Origin: Molossus alvarezi
Taxonomy: Eukaryota; Chordata; Mammalia; Chiroptera; Molossidae
Length of the DNA: 64,000 nt
Assembly (NCBI GenBank): GCA_037176705.1
Contig: CM073896.1
Coordinates: forward strand, 26,052,708 to 26,116,707
Reading direction: 5' to 3'
Shown in pieces: positions 10,528-22,059 of this stretch. Below the pieces are notes generated by a model. The model made no database searches, was not told the origin of the DNA, and saw only the letters and a program-made list of their open reading frames with translations. Every line of letters starts with the position of its first letter. Positions within the stretch are counted from its first letter, which is position 1. The translations under genes were made by a program, and so were the position numbers.

Positions 10528-11163
10528 CTCTCTTTTCACTTTTCTTAGTCTTTATTTTATGCTGAATTTATTCCCGGGCCATAAGTTTTTGTTTCTTCAG
10601 TTTATTCTGCGATATCTTTTTCTTCTGTGCAACCTCCTCTCCTGGTTTTGGAACAATCTGCTCTTTCTCAGTGAGGATCACCTCAGTTTGGCCCGGAAAG
10701 CTCATGTCTGGGTTCATCTGCCCATGAGCTCTGTGAGTTCTATGCTGCATCTTGGAGCTTTGTTTACCTGGATGTGCTCAACCGCCAGAGAATCTACACA
10801 TCTAACCCTTCAGTTCAGCATTGCTCTCTGCATTTCTAAGCATGTGCAGCAAAAACTCAGCACTCTTTTTGGACCACAGACTCTGTGTCCAGCCCCACTG
10901 TTTTGCCTGGGCACACCTGCCAACTGTACCGTTGTAACGACGGAAAGGCATACATTGCTTCTATAAAGTGACATCCTTCAGATACTTGGTGGCATTTCGA
11001 ATATGCATGCCTTTGATGGCCTGGCCAGTTTCCCAAGTGTTCTTAAAGTGAACACGAAGATTTGAACCTCTTGATTTGCATGATTTTGAGAGGTTTTCTG
11101 GGTCAAGTGATTAGCGAACCATTTTCAGAAGTCACCCCTGGATGCTTTCGGGAAGAGGAAGTT
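10528..11163 (-). pseudogene. RPL17: RPL17 processed pseudogene
   Basis: The minus strand encodes ribosomal protein uL22 (RPL17), a 60S subunit protein that lines the exit tunnel. The start codon is at 11122-11120 and the stop at 10570-10568, giving 555 bases, the length expected for 184 codons plus stop, with no introns. Codon 4 (Tyr) is TAA and codon 54 (Gln, 10963-10961) is TAG. Three small indels near codons 107, 109 and 124 cancel in length. The C-terminal 60 residues still read open to the expected MARE end. An AATAAAG signal follows the stop and a degraded A-rich tail lies at 10528-10550. A perfect 14-bp TSD (10514-10527, 11164-11177) shows L1-type retroposition. The functional gene must be elsewhere. 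Confidence 0.96.
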
Positions 11164-11177
11164 GTATTCATATTTCT
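11164..11177. repeat. TSD, right copy, of RPL17 retropseudogene
   Basis: Exact match of 10514-10527, immediately upstream of the pseudogene 5'UTR remnant. Confidence 0.93.
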
Positions 11178-14100
11178 GTTTAGAATGTTTGGAAGGTGAA
11201 ATATACCACCGTTTCCATGGTTTCTTGATGTCAATACTGCTGGGTTCGCTGCTGCTGTCTCTCACTCCTGGTATGTGAATATTGCTCATAGCACTCCTAA
11301 TGAGTACTGGTGTGATTCTAATGCTATCTGTTTGACGTCATACTGTTTCTGTTGCACACTTGACTGGGATCAATAATGGGGCACCACCTCCTTCAGTGGA
11401 GGCCACAATTCTTTCTGCTCCCAAACAAAAGGTAGCTGTTCTGTCCAGGACTTTCTGCCATCTAGACATTTTTACCTCAGATTACATGCTTAATCCATTC
11501 TCTCATCAGCCTCCCAAATTATATTCTTTTCAGAGGTCTGTTTTCTGGAAAATTTTCTTCTAATTTTTCAGAACCTAACATGTGGGAGAATTCAGTGGCA
11601 ACTTGTCCTGTACCAGGGGTTATTCTCCATTAAAAATCCCAACCTTGAAATAGGAACTACTCCACTTTGGTTCTTTTTTACTTCAGAGTCGTTTTTTTGT
11701 TTGTTTGTTTGTGCTTTGGTATGGGCAACTTTTCCTATAATTAAATAATCTTTTGGAATAATTTTATTCTCAGTTTCCAGGAAGTATAGTATTCTTTACA
11801 CTATATTTCCTAAGGGATCAAGGTGTTCTAATATAAAGAGGATTTCTTAGTCTTCCATTTCTTTCCCCCCCCCCAGTGTTTATTTGGCATGCACTCATAA
11901 CCACAATCTGTGTTTTATTCTAGTTCCTTATGGTTGATTTCTTCATAGTCTTTGGGCAATTATTTAAATGAGGCCCTGAGTACTATTTTAATTACAGAAA
12001 AAAGGGGAAAACTTTGGAGACAGCAACCTGGAGTCACAGGCTGGTGATGAATAGGTGTATGATCTGTGGAAGAGGAAGCTCAAATACTTTTATGGGAGAT
12101 ATAAATATTGGTTCTGGTATAAAGTACATTTTTTCTTATTAGTAAAATTTTAATATTCTCCTAAATCTGTGAGAAATAATATGCGAGGCTGTCAGGAAAA
12201 ATTGTTGAGGACTTAAGAATGGGCAAAGGAGAATATAACACTATATCTGATTCTTTGAATGACTTTCTACTGTCCAGTTTATTTTATATTATTGAGGGAC
12301 AGAGGGTAATTCGTGGAAAACTGAGGGCAGTGCAAGTGATTCTTGACTGTAGCAAGAAAATGAATTTAGTCCAGTACAGAATGTTAATCCTTGCAAGTCA
12401 AGACCTTATTTGAACCAGTCTTAACAGCCTATTAGTTCTCTATTAATTCAAGTTGAAGGAAATCTTTGACATGGTTCATTTTATATTTAAATGAATCATG
12501 ATTTTACTTTGTCAAAAAAATTAATTCACAGGGCCTGTAAAGTTTGATTCTCAGACATTTTAGCTCTTTGCCCTGCTTTGAAACCACAAAAAGACCATAT
12601 GACTTACCTTCACAATGATGAACTATATGAAACCAAATGAAAAGATACACTAGAAAACTTTAATTTAACAGTCTAAATATTTTTGTCCTTGGAACATGAA
12701 ATATTAACTTTTTATAAAACTTCTCATAAACAGCATATGTCATACATAAAGTTAAGAGGGTGTTCACTAGGTCTGCTGAATCCTCTACAATGATTTTAAA
12801 TTATTGTTGTAGAGTTACATAACTGGTAAGTTTTCAAAAGGTTTTTTAGTGCTTTAGTAAATATTCAGATTTAATGAAATGAGATCAGCAAAATGTTATT
12901 GTATACTCTAATCAAATCAACTCATATAATTGTTGTTTTAGCATATTTGTTTTATTATACAAAAGACACATTTTCATGATAACATAAAATACAAAATATT
13001 TAAAGAAGAGAATAAAACATTCTCAACCAGATGTAAATAAAGCAATTGTTTTCAAAGGATTGGTTTTCATACCTGACTTTTTAATTTTAAAATTATAGTG
13101 TATATATTTCTCTTTATGAAGTTAAAACTTTGAACATATACATATAATTTTTAGTGATAACATGATATTTTATTCTTTGAGTGTATTCAAATTTAATCAG
13201 CCCTCTTTTGTTAAATATTTTGAAAATATTCAGAATCATTGTAATTATGTATTATTCTGTGATGAACATCTTAGTCTAAAGATCATTAATTATTTTTCAG
13301 GATATGTACTTGGATTTCCAAGGTAGAATTGCATTTTTAAGGCTCTTGATATATATTTTCCAATTATTTCAGAAGGATTATACCAATTTATAATCTTAAC
13401 AGAGACTGTTCTTATAAGCCATATTTTTAAAATTAGAGTTTTCTGTATACACATAAACCCATATGCATGCATACACATTAACAATTATCTTGGTGATCAG
13501 TAAGTTACTATTTAGAATAGAATTCTAATAAATATTCTAGTATTGCTTTGGTTTACATGGAATAAATCAACTAAATCTAGGTTAGTATAAAACAAAATTT
13601 ACAAAATGCACATAATTGACACTACCTTTAAATAATTCTTAGTTATTATCTTCTTAACTCATCTTCAGTAAACATTTCTAAGTTCTGGGTAAAGGCTTGC
13701 CTTTCCTGTAAATGTTACTTAATACATAAAAGGTTTTGGACTTGACCAGATTTAGGATGAAATATGTTACATATAATTCCTAAAGTACTGGCTGTTTCAT
13801 ATCTACATGCTTAAATCATTTTATTACTTGCTTAATAGCAGAACAAATTAGTCATCCTCTCTGATTCTGGTGTACATTATGCTGAGACATGCCCACCCTA
13901 ATATGCTTTCTGATAAAGTAAATGCTCTTTCTGTTGGAGCACAAATTTTATTTGGGCTCCTGGAAAGTCAAGGGAGAGAGAGCTGAGTTTGCAATAGGAT
14001 TGCTTACTCAAGGAGAACTGAGATTTATTAGCTGACTTCATTAAGTATATGGAAGACCCCAGCACTCAAGGTTAGGAAATGAGAATGCAAGCCTGAAACC

Positions 14101-14352
14101 TCTGTATGAAATGAAACAGGTAGCAGAAATAAGAAAGATAGATCTTCACAATTTACGCAAATAAGGGAGGTGGGCTTATACCAAAGCAAAAGCTCTAGCT
14201 AGCTAAATAAAATGGTATGCATTTCAGTTATTTGCTTGGTTCAATAATCTATTAGTGGAATATGGGTAACACCAATTAAATCTCAGGGAGATAAATGATT
14301 GTCAATAAATATAAAATGAAGTCTCAACCACAATTACATATTGTTTTATATA
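11178..14352. other. AT-rich single-copy-like DNA
   Basis: No gene or clear repeat. Small features: (TTTG)n at 11693-11712, a run of ten C at 11865-11874, and a weak hairpin at about 12791-12822. 11178-11570 is less AT-rich and may be an old unrecognised repeat. From about 12420 onward the sequence is strongly AT-rich with many stops in all frames. Confidence 0.4.
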
Positions 14353-14366
14353 CTAAAATTTTAATT
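14353..14366. repeat. TSD, left copy, of Ves SINE
   Basis: CTAAAATTTTAATT, repeated exactly at 14602-14615. Confidence 0.88.
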
Positions 14367-14601
14367 ATTTTTTAAACTTTTTTTATCCTCACCTGAGGAT
14401 ATTTTTTGCATTTATCTTCAGATAGAGTGGGAGGAAGAGAGAGAGAAACATCATTGTGAGAGAGAGACCCATCGAGTGGTTACCACTCATATGACCCCAG
14501 GGACAAACTGCAACCAAGGTATGCACCCTTAGCGGGAACTGAACCCAGGAATCTCTGGTCCTCAGGCCAATGCTCTAACCACTGAGAAAAACCAGCCAGG
14601 G
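14367..14601 (-). mobile_element. Ves SINE, type A
   Basis: Read on the minus strand: head ending at 14601, type A body with the GCAGTTTGTCCC segment, purine/pyrimidine stretch, and the characteristic end AGGTGAGGATAAAA. Perfect 14-bp TSD. Confidence 0.93.
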
Positions 14602-14615
14602 CTAAAATTTTAATT

Positions 14616-15710
14616 TTTTAGAGTATGTATTTTAAAGTAAAATTTAACATTCTTAATTTTTTAATGTAAACCATTTATCTACAAAATGGTAAATAAGTTT
14701 CAACTTGGAGTAAAATGATACGTGCTGCATTTCAATGTAATTAATGAAATGTAAATTTATACAAATTGCTTTGATTATTTGGAAAGAGTTCAGTCAAAAG
14801 GTTAAATGATAATGATGTAGGTAGCTAGCATGATCCGTTTTCTGTTTTGTTTTGTTTGTTTCACTTGTATTGCTTATAGCCTAGCCATCGGTCAATTTGT
14901 CATCATTATGGAGAAAACAGATATATATTCTAGCATCAAAAATGCTATCTTTTTTTTTTCTGCCTTTCAGTTTCTTAATACTTTAATTTGGGAAAGTAAG
15001 AATAATTGTGTTGGTGGCCCGTAATATTCACTTGCTTTTGACTTGGAAAAATGAAATGAAGTTAGAGAATCTAGAGAGAGGATATCAGCACTGTAGACTT
15101 TATTAAATGGATTTCCTGAAGCCAGGAGAAGTAAAGTGATGTTACCAAAAAAATTATAATAGCACATGTTTTAATGTTGAAACTATTTTATTTTCAGTAT
15201 ATATTTTTTCAAATAAAGAAAGCAAAGGGGAAAATGAGATTTAAGTTAGTAAAAATTCAGTTGAGAATAGAAGAGATTGAAAACGTGGACAAATAATAAG
15301 ACTGAAAAAGAAACAAAAAAATTCATTAGTAGTAGGCATTGAGATAGGAATTTATAGGCAGAGCTAAATCCATGTAAAATTATAAGTAATCGTGGTTGCA
15401 TCCTTTACATTTTTAAAATTTGTAGTGTGTGTCTTCTAAACCTTGTCCACAATATTAAAAATACATAGTGACTGCCCTTTAGCAAGCTATCATTAGTCCA
15501 TTATCCACAGGGATAACTAAAAGCTGTATAAGAAGGAGGTTGAAGAAGTCAGTTGAGAAAAGCCTGCACGAGGAGATTTTTTTGTGTGCTGTATTCATTT
15601 TGTGTTCGCACAATGATCTGGGTGGAAGAGGTTACTTTCAACTCACTACAAGCTATGCTAGAGGACTTCAAGGAGATAATTTATAGAACTTGTTAGTTGC
15701 TTCTAACTTT
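14616..15710. other. AT-rich single-copy-like DNA
   Basis: I see no gene, RNA or identifiable repeat in this stretch. Confidence 0.4.
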
Positions 15711-15830
15711 GCAAGTTTAGCCCGGTGGACTAAAATTGATCGATGTGTCTTTCTCATCAATGTTTCTATCTCTCTCTCCCTCTCCCTTCCTCCTCTCTCT
15801 AAAACTCAATAAAAATATATTTTAAAAAAT
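15711..15830 (+). mobile_element. Ves SINE fragment, type B 3' half
   Basis: Only a remnant of the head is joined to the CT-rich 3' half ending in AACTCAATAAAAATATATTTT. Most of the tRNA-like region has been deleted. Confidence 0.75.
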
Positions 15831-15835
15831 AATAA

Positions 15836-16690
15836 AGACACATTATTGAAATTTTATTAAGGGAAAGCTCTACTTAACACCAAATTTTGAGCACGCATAA
15901 TGGGATCTAGCCTGAGGTCATCCTAAAGTGAATTTTGCTAAAGATAATCACTACCTGAAATGCAAAGAATCCTCCAAAGACTGATAAACCATTATAATGC
16001 TGGACCCAAGGAAGAGACAAAGTGGTCATTCAGCGAAGATTCTGTCTGTTCTCTACATTGAAGGAGCTTCATAGAAGGTCTTTGCTGAAGGAAAAAAAAT
16101 GCTCCACTAGAGTAAGTAATGGTAACTGCCTATTGACATCCATAAGAATCTAATACGGTTAAGAACTGTTCCAGCCATGTGACACTGTACTTCTTAATCC
16201 CCAAACTTTCTTCCCTTGGACCCAATTTTGGAAGAAACAATAAAAAGTGCATAGAGTAAAGTAGTAGACTGAGAAGTATAGAGAAGAGATTTGAAGAAAA
16301 CAGTGCTTTTTAAGAGATAATTTGCTCCATTTGATTCTACTTTCTCTACCCCATTATTCCCAAATACAACTTTAGTTTCAAATCTAAGTTTATGGTGAAA
16401 TTTCTTTGCATAGTTTTCCTGAAAGGAGATTCCTTTTTCTCTTCCTGACATTCATATCTAATTATTATTCCTTATATATTCATCTTTTAGGAGCAAGAGG
16501 AGAGGCAAGGGTATCAATAGAAGACAATTTTAGGAGTCCTTGTACAGGACAGTAACTTTAGATTTAGGCTGAAATGCAAATTGAAATGAGCAGGGTTTGC
16601 TTATGGTCAAATGTATAGATAAAGAAAATGGACAAAGAGCAGATAGCTTTAGGATAATTCTAGGAGTCAGTATATATCATTTTAAGAATG
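15836..16690. other. AT-rich single-copy-like DNA
   Basis: No recognisable gene or repeat. Confidence 0.4.
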
Positions 16691-16699
16691 CAAATTCTG

Positions 16700-16950
16700 T
16701 TACCAAACTAATGGATTTACATTCCAACTCTAACATTTCTTAAACACAAGACCTTGAAAAAAATTACTAAACTTCTCAGTACTTTGCTTTCTCCTTTATA
16801 AATAAGGAATAATTTTAGTCTTTAACTCTTAGAGTTCTTGTGAAGATTATTCACACAACACACTTAGAAAGGGATAATTCCCATAGCATACTTAGAAAAA
16901 GAACAGGAATATAATGAATAGTAAGTGGTAGGTGTTATTATTATCAACAT
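16700..16950 (+). mobile_element. MIR SINE relic
   Basis: Diverged match to the MIR order: 'ACCTTG…ACTAAACTTCTCAGTACTTTG', then a 'CTCCTTTATAAATAAGG' equivalent of the CTCATCTGTAAAATGG core, 'GTTCTTGTGAAGATTA', and a terminal 'TATTATTAT'. Boundaries are approximate. Confidence 0.6.
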
Positions 16951-16982
16951 CATCATTACCACCACCACCATCACCATCATCA
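16942..16982. repeat. CAT/CAC trinucleotide tract
   Basis: Imperfect ATC/ACC trinucleotide repeat at the 3' end of the MIR relic. Confidence 0.85.
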
Positions 16983-17942
16983 GTGTATAAATTCTCTCAT
17001 GGTTTAAGATGTAGATTTTGAATGACCCCAAATAAATTTTCCATACTTCATAAAAATGTCCAGTATAAACTAAGCAAACAAACTGATAAGGTGAGGCAAT
17101 TTTATGAGTCAAACTGACCAGATGTTCTCTCCTTCCTGATTCCTGCCACTTGCAGAGTAATTTTAGAAGGGATCCTGTCTTCGTTTCATGTTCCATTTTT
17201 TACTTTAAGTAATTTTATTTTTTCAATTATATTTGACAAGCAATATTATATTAGTTTCAGGTGTACAACTCAGTGATTAGACCTTAATAACTTACTAAAT
17301 GATCACACTGATAAATCTAGTACTCATCTAACATGATACATAGTTATTTCAATATCACTGAATATATTCCCTATGCTGTACTTTGTATCCCTGTGACTAT
17401 TCTGTAACTACCAATTTGTACTTCTTGATCCCTTCACCTTTTTCACCCATTTCCTCACCCCTCTCCCATCTGGCAACTGTCAAAATGATCTATGATTCGG
17501 TTTCCGTTCTGCTTGTTTGTTTATTTTGTTTCTTAGATTTCACATATTAGTTAAATCATTTGGCATTTTTCCTTTTCTGTCTGACATTTTATTCAGCACA
17601 ATATCCTCTGAGTTCATCCATGTTGTTGCAGATGACAAGATTTCATTCTTTTTTATGGCTTACATTCCACTGTATATACTCACCACTTCTTCTTATCCAT
17701 TCATCTGTTGATGGGCACTTAGGTTGCTTCCATACCTTGGCTATTGTAAATAATGCTGCAATTAACATGTGGATGCATATGTCTTTTCAACTTAGTGTTT
17801 TGGGTTTCTTTGATAAATACCCAGAAGCAGAATTGCTGGGTTCTTCTTTGTCTCTTGTTATATCCTTTGTTTTAAAGTCTATTTTGTCTCGTATAAATAT
17901 TGCTATCCCAGCTTTTTGATTGTTTGTGTGTTTTTGTCTCTA

Positions 17943-17959
17943 AGATATTTGTTAATCCA
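17943..17959. repeat. TSD, left copy, of Ves SINE
   Basis: AGATATTTGTTAATCCA, repeated with one mismatch at 18171-18187. Confidence 0.88.
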
Positions 17960-18170
17960 CCCTGGCCAGTTTGGCTCAGTGATTAGAGCGTCGGCCTCTG
18001 GTCCAGAGAGACCGGGGTTCAGTTCCAGCTAAGGGCACGTACCCTGGTTGCAGTTTGTCCCCGGCCATGGTTGGTTGTGCGGGTGGCAGTCGATGTTTCT
18101 CTCTCTCTCTTCCTCCCATTCTATCTGAACAAAAAAATGGGAAAATGTCCTTGGGTGAGGATAAAAAAAA
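17960..18170 (+). mobile_element. Ves SINE, type A
   Basis: Complete head with A and B box-like elements, GCAGTTTGTCCCC segment, CT-rich stretch and GGTGAGGATAAAA end. A 17-bp TSD with one mismatch flanks it. It is inserted in the old L1 ORF2. Confidence 0.93.
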
Positions 18171-18311
18171 AGATATTTGTTAAACCATCCAGCCTCCATA
18201 TGCTTTTTGATTGGAGCATTTAATACATTTTCATTTAAAGTAATTGTTGATAGGTATGTATTTACTGTTATTTTATTATCATATTTTTATCTTTTTTTCC
18301 TTCCTTTTGTT

Positions 18312-18512
18312 TTAATATGTTTTTATTGGGTTTTTAGAGAGAGAGGATCAAAAAAAGAGAGACATCTATGTAGAGAAATATATTGATTGGCTTCATCCTG
18401 CACGCCCCCTACTGGGGTTTGAGCCTGCAAACCAGGCATATGCCCTGACCAAGAATCGAACCAGCACCTCAGTCCATGGAATGATGCTCAATCCACTGAG
18501 CCACACTGGCCA
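18312..18512 (-). mobile_element. Ves SINE, type B
   Basis: On the minus strand: head, then the type B segment resembling 'GATTC…TGGTCAGGGCATATGCC', GGGGGCGTGCAGGATG, and a tail preceded by AAAAACATATT. Located in the ORF1/ORF2 spacer of the old L1. Confidence 0.9.
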
Positions 18513-18617
18513 AATTTTATTCCTTTTTTAAAAAAAAAAGATCCTTTAAAATTTTTATATAATACTAGTTTGGTGGTATTGAACTCTTTAAGTTTATTTT
18601 TTATTATTTTCTGGGAA

Positions 18618-18623
18618 GATTTT
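18618..18623. repeat. 6-bp TSD, left copy, of solo LTR
   Basis: GATTTT, repeated at 19020-19025. Joining the flanks at one copy gives the uninterrupted L1 sequence expected here. Confidence 0.85.
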
Positions 18624-19019
18624 TGACCCGGCCCGCAGGTCGATCAACGAGGACTCTAGAGGGGGAGTGAGGATGAGGTGGGACAAGAGACACGAGAAAT
18701 GGAGACAAGACAGGATTCTGATCAAGTCTCGTTTATTCAGGGGGAGTTCACATTATATATAGGGGGAAAACACGTGAAACAGCCAATGAGCATCCCACCT
18801 GAAGCCAACCCCAGCAAACACCCCAGGTGGAACAAATGATAAGCAAAGAACGGAGCAAACAATTATCTAGAGGAATGCAGGCACTGCACGCGGAGAGGCA
18901 CGGCACGCGGAGGGGCACGGCACGCGGAGGGGCACGGCACGAGGAGAGACCCCGCCCTGGGGCCGGAGACAGCAGAGCAGACTTTAACAAGATGGATGCC
19001 ATGCAAACGGTCTCCCACA
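18624..19019 (-). mobile_element. Solo LTR of a class II (ERVK/betaretrovirus-like) endogenous retrovirus
   Basis: The 396-bp unit starts TG and ends CA and is flanked by a 6-bp direct repeat, the duplication size typical of class II ERVs. On the minus strand it holds a CCAAT-type box (ATTGG, about 18788-18784), a TATATATAA box (about 18761) and an AATAAA signal (about 18737) followed by a U5-like segment. It has an internal 17-bp tandem repeat. No gag, pro, pol or env sequence adjoins it, so recombination between the two LTRs most likely removed the provirus. The element is inserted in the ORF1 side of the old L1. Confidence 0.88.
18888..18940. repeat. 17-bp tandem repeat inside the solo LTR
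   Basis: Three consecutive units of CGCGGAGGGGCACGGCA, the first with one change, followed by a partial fourth. CpG-rich U3-type enhancer repeats are common in LTRs. Confidence 0.88.
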
Positions 19020-21214
19020 GATTTTTATCTGTCCTTCAGTTCTAAATGATAGCTTTGCTGGGTAGAGTAATCTTGATTGTAGGTCCTCGCTTTTTTCATC
19101 ACTGAATTTTTTTAATCCCTGCCAGCCTGCAAAGTTTCTATTGAGAAATCAGCTGACAGTCTTATGAGAGCTCCCCTGTAGGTAATTAACTGTTTTTCTC
19201 TTGCTGCTGTTAAGATCATCTCTTTGTCTTTAACCTTTGGCATTTTAATTATGATGTGTCTTGGTGTGGGCCTCTTTGGGTTATTTTTGCTAGGGCTCTC
19301 TTTGCTTCCTGGACTTGTATGTCTATTTTTTTCACAGGTTAGGAAAGTTTCTATCATATTTTATTCACATAGGTTTTCAATCTGTGTTCTCTCTCTTCTC
19401 CTTCTTGGATCCCTATGATGTGAATGTTGTTATGCTTGATGTTTTTCTAGAGGCTCCTTATACTATTCTCATTTTTTTGACTTTTTACTTTTATTTTTGT
19501 TGTTTTTATTTGGTGTCTTCTGTGTTCCTATCTTCACTTTGATTTGATCCTCTGCTTCATCTACTCCACTGTTGACACCCTGTAATGTATTCTTCCTTTA
19601 AGTTAATATATTCATCATATCTGATTGGGTGTATTAATGTTTTCCATCTCCTTTATTCTGTTTCTTATTTCTTTAATGAAGTTCTCATTAAGTTTATCTA
19701 CACTTCCCCTAAGATTATTGAACATCTTTATGACCATGTTTTGAACTCTGAATCTGGTAGATTGCTTATCTCCATATAGTGTAGTTTTGTTTTCTGGAGT
19801 TTTGTACTATTCTTTAATTTGGGACATGTTTCTTTGTCTCCTTATTTTGTTGCCTTCCTGTGTGTTTTTTTCTGTGTATTAGGTAGAGCTGCTACCCAGT
19901 CTTTGTTGGGTGGCCTTAGGTAGAAGGTGTCCTGTGGGGTTCAGTTGCATAGTCTCCCCAAACACCTGATTTGGGCACTCCAGGTATACATCCTGTATGG
20001 GCTGTGCACACCCTCCTGTTGTAGTTGAGCCTTGATTGATATTGGCATCTCAGTGGGATGGATTTACTCCTAGGCTATCAGCATCTATACCTGGCTGCGA
20101 CGATCATGGCACAAGTTATTTCAGAGGGGTATTTAGGGCCGGCTGAGGTCCATCCCTTGAGTGCGTCGTTTATGAAGGTGGTGCTTCAACAAGGTCTGAA
20201 GCTGTTCCCCAGGGACGCTAGCTCTGGGGCATCGCAAGAGGTGTAGATCAATGTCAGCTGCCATCTTTGCCCTGCCTAGATCCACTGGCATGAGCTACAG
20301 ATGAATCTTCACATTGCTACTACTTGTGCTGGGCTTGGAGGTGCCCAGGAGAGGACAAGCTGCACACCAAAGCATGCTGTTGCTATTTCCAGGCCTGGAG
20401 CCACTTAGCGAGGGGTACAGGGACATGCCAAGCCCAGACACTTTCCTGTTTGAGAAATTTTAGGGAAGTCTGAAGCACAAGCCAATACAGGCCTTCCTAT
20501 GGAAACACCACTGGAAACAGATTGGGTGGGCCTGCAAATTGGGTGGGGCAGGCTCTCAGGGAATAACCACAGCAGGGTGAACAGTGTGATGGAGACATAG
20601 GCATGGTGCCAGCCTTCCAGTACTGTGAGGGAAGGACTCAGAAAAGGATCGATTTCTTCTGTCAGCACTTTGTCTGGGAGAAACCTGCCGCTTCCATTCT
20701 TGCCATGATGCCAGACAATTCAGTTCCTCCCTGTATGTTCCTGGTACATTTCAAACTGCTATCTCATTCCTGAAGCTCAGAGCATCTATCTGTGTCTGAG
20801 TAAGTCCACATGCAGTCCCTTTAGGAGGAATGCTTTGGATTTCAGCAGCTTCCTTCTTACTGGTTTTCACAGACAGAATTTATGGGGACTTCTCTTCCTG
20901 GTACTGGAACCCTGGGCTAGGGGGTTTGGTGTGGCATTGGGATCCTTTGCTCCTCAGGGGTGACCTTTTCAGCTGAGATAACCCTCCCAATTTTTATCCA
21001 CTACACATGGGTGTGGGACAAGCCCGTTTGCATCTTTGCCCCTCCTACCAGTCTCCATGTGGCTTCGTCTGTATATCCTTACTTGTAGGACTTCTGTTCA
21101 GCTAGATTTCAGACAGTTTTGAATGATGGATGTTCTATAGCTTAGTTGTAGTTTTGATGTTGTTGTGGGAGATTATGAGTACCACATTTACCCACACTGC
21201 CATCTTGACCAGAA

Positions 21215-22059
21215 CCTAAAACTCTCATATTTCTTTTTTTAATAACGCAAAATAGTCATGTCACTGAAGCTATTTTAATGCATTCTATTAAATATATACT
21301 GTTAGTTTGGGATTTGCTAGGTGTCAGTCATCATACTATATATTTTACAAATATCATGTTTAATCCTTAGAATAAGCTTCCTTTCTGAGGTAGGTGATAT
21401 CATTGTCCTTACTTTACTGATGAGGAATCTGAGACTCAGTGATACTAAGTGATTTATGAGAGTCACACACATTGACACCAAAAATGATAGGAATTAAACA
21501 TATTTTATGACTCCAAAATGATTTTTTATTTTTGAATTATTGTGTTTTATTAGGACTTGTTTGACATAGTCCATGTGGTTAGTTATGGATTAGTAAGTGT
21601 CATTACTAATAATTAATAATGTCCCCTGTGTCATTATTTTTCATGATGAAATAATGTGTGTGACAGATAACTTTGTTCATCCATGGTTGCCTACATGGGT
21701 CTCTCTTCAATTTTTACTCAATTATTAGCTTTCTAATGTCCTTTAACATCACAAATTCCTGATACGCACACCATCCTTTACCTTCTCCCTATTTCTCACA
21801 TTACTTAGTAAGAAAACAAAATGACAGTTCAGTAATTTTTGATGCATCAGCATATAAGTAGTAGGAAATTGGCCGAGCCAAAAATGTTGGCATCACAATG
21901 TGGTATAAAGGCTGCCATACCCAAATACAATGTTCAGCTTAACTACTATGCCATGCCTGGCTTTCTCTGATTGTTTTAGTCATGTCCTCATGATGACCTT
22001 AGTCAATTTGTTTTCTGAAATAAAATACCAGGATCTTCCATAATAAGGACAGTTCTGGA
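21215..22059. other. Single-copy-like DNA
   Basis: Apart from the MIR relic at 21305-21475 no gene or repeat is recognised here. Confidence 0.4.
21305..21475 (-). mobile_element. MIR SINE relic
   Basis: Reverse-orientation MIR: 'GCTAGGTGTCAGTCATCATACTA', 'TTTAATCCTTAGAATAAGC', 'GAGGTAGGTGATATCATTG', then 'TTTACTGATGAGGAATCTGAGACTC'-type core in pieces matching the MIR core. Confidence 0.7.

Larger units (their letters stand above)
17210..21214 (-). mobile_element. Older L1, minus orientation, internally deleted
   Basis: The minus strand runs from a 5' end at about 21214 (start GGTTCTGGTCAAGATGGCAG, with a YY1-type AAGATGG) through a 5'UTR of over 1 kb, ORF1 (remnants about 19790-19026), the beginning of ORF2 (about 18290-17850), then jumps at about 17848 to the last part of ORF2 and the 3'UTR ending near 17210. 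Most of ORF2, including the RT core, is missing. Two Ves SINEs and a solo LTR are inserted in it. It is more diverged than the L1 at 1979-8715 and was already present when those elements arrived. A HAL1-like origin is possible, but ORF2 pieces are present at both ends. Confidence 0.82.

Noticed and set aside
10502..10966. 154-codon plus-strand ORF
   Set aside because: It is the antisense shadow of the RPL17 retropseudogene.
12791..12822. microRNA-like hairpin
   Set aside because: The stem is only about 8 perfect pairs plus wobble pairs, too short for a pre-miRNA, in AT-rich DNA where such hairpins arise by chance.
18624..19019. Provirus with coding genes around the LTR
   Set aside because: Both flanks are L1 sequence directly after the 6-bp TSD. 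No retroviral internal region is present.
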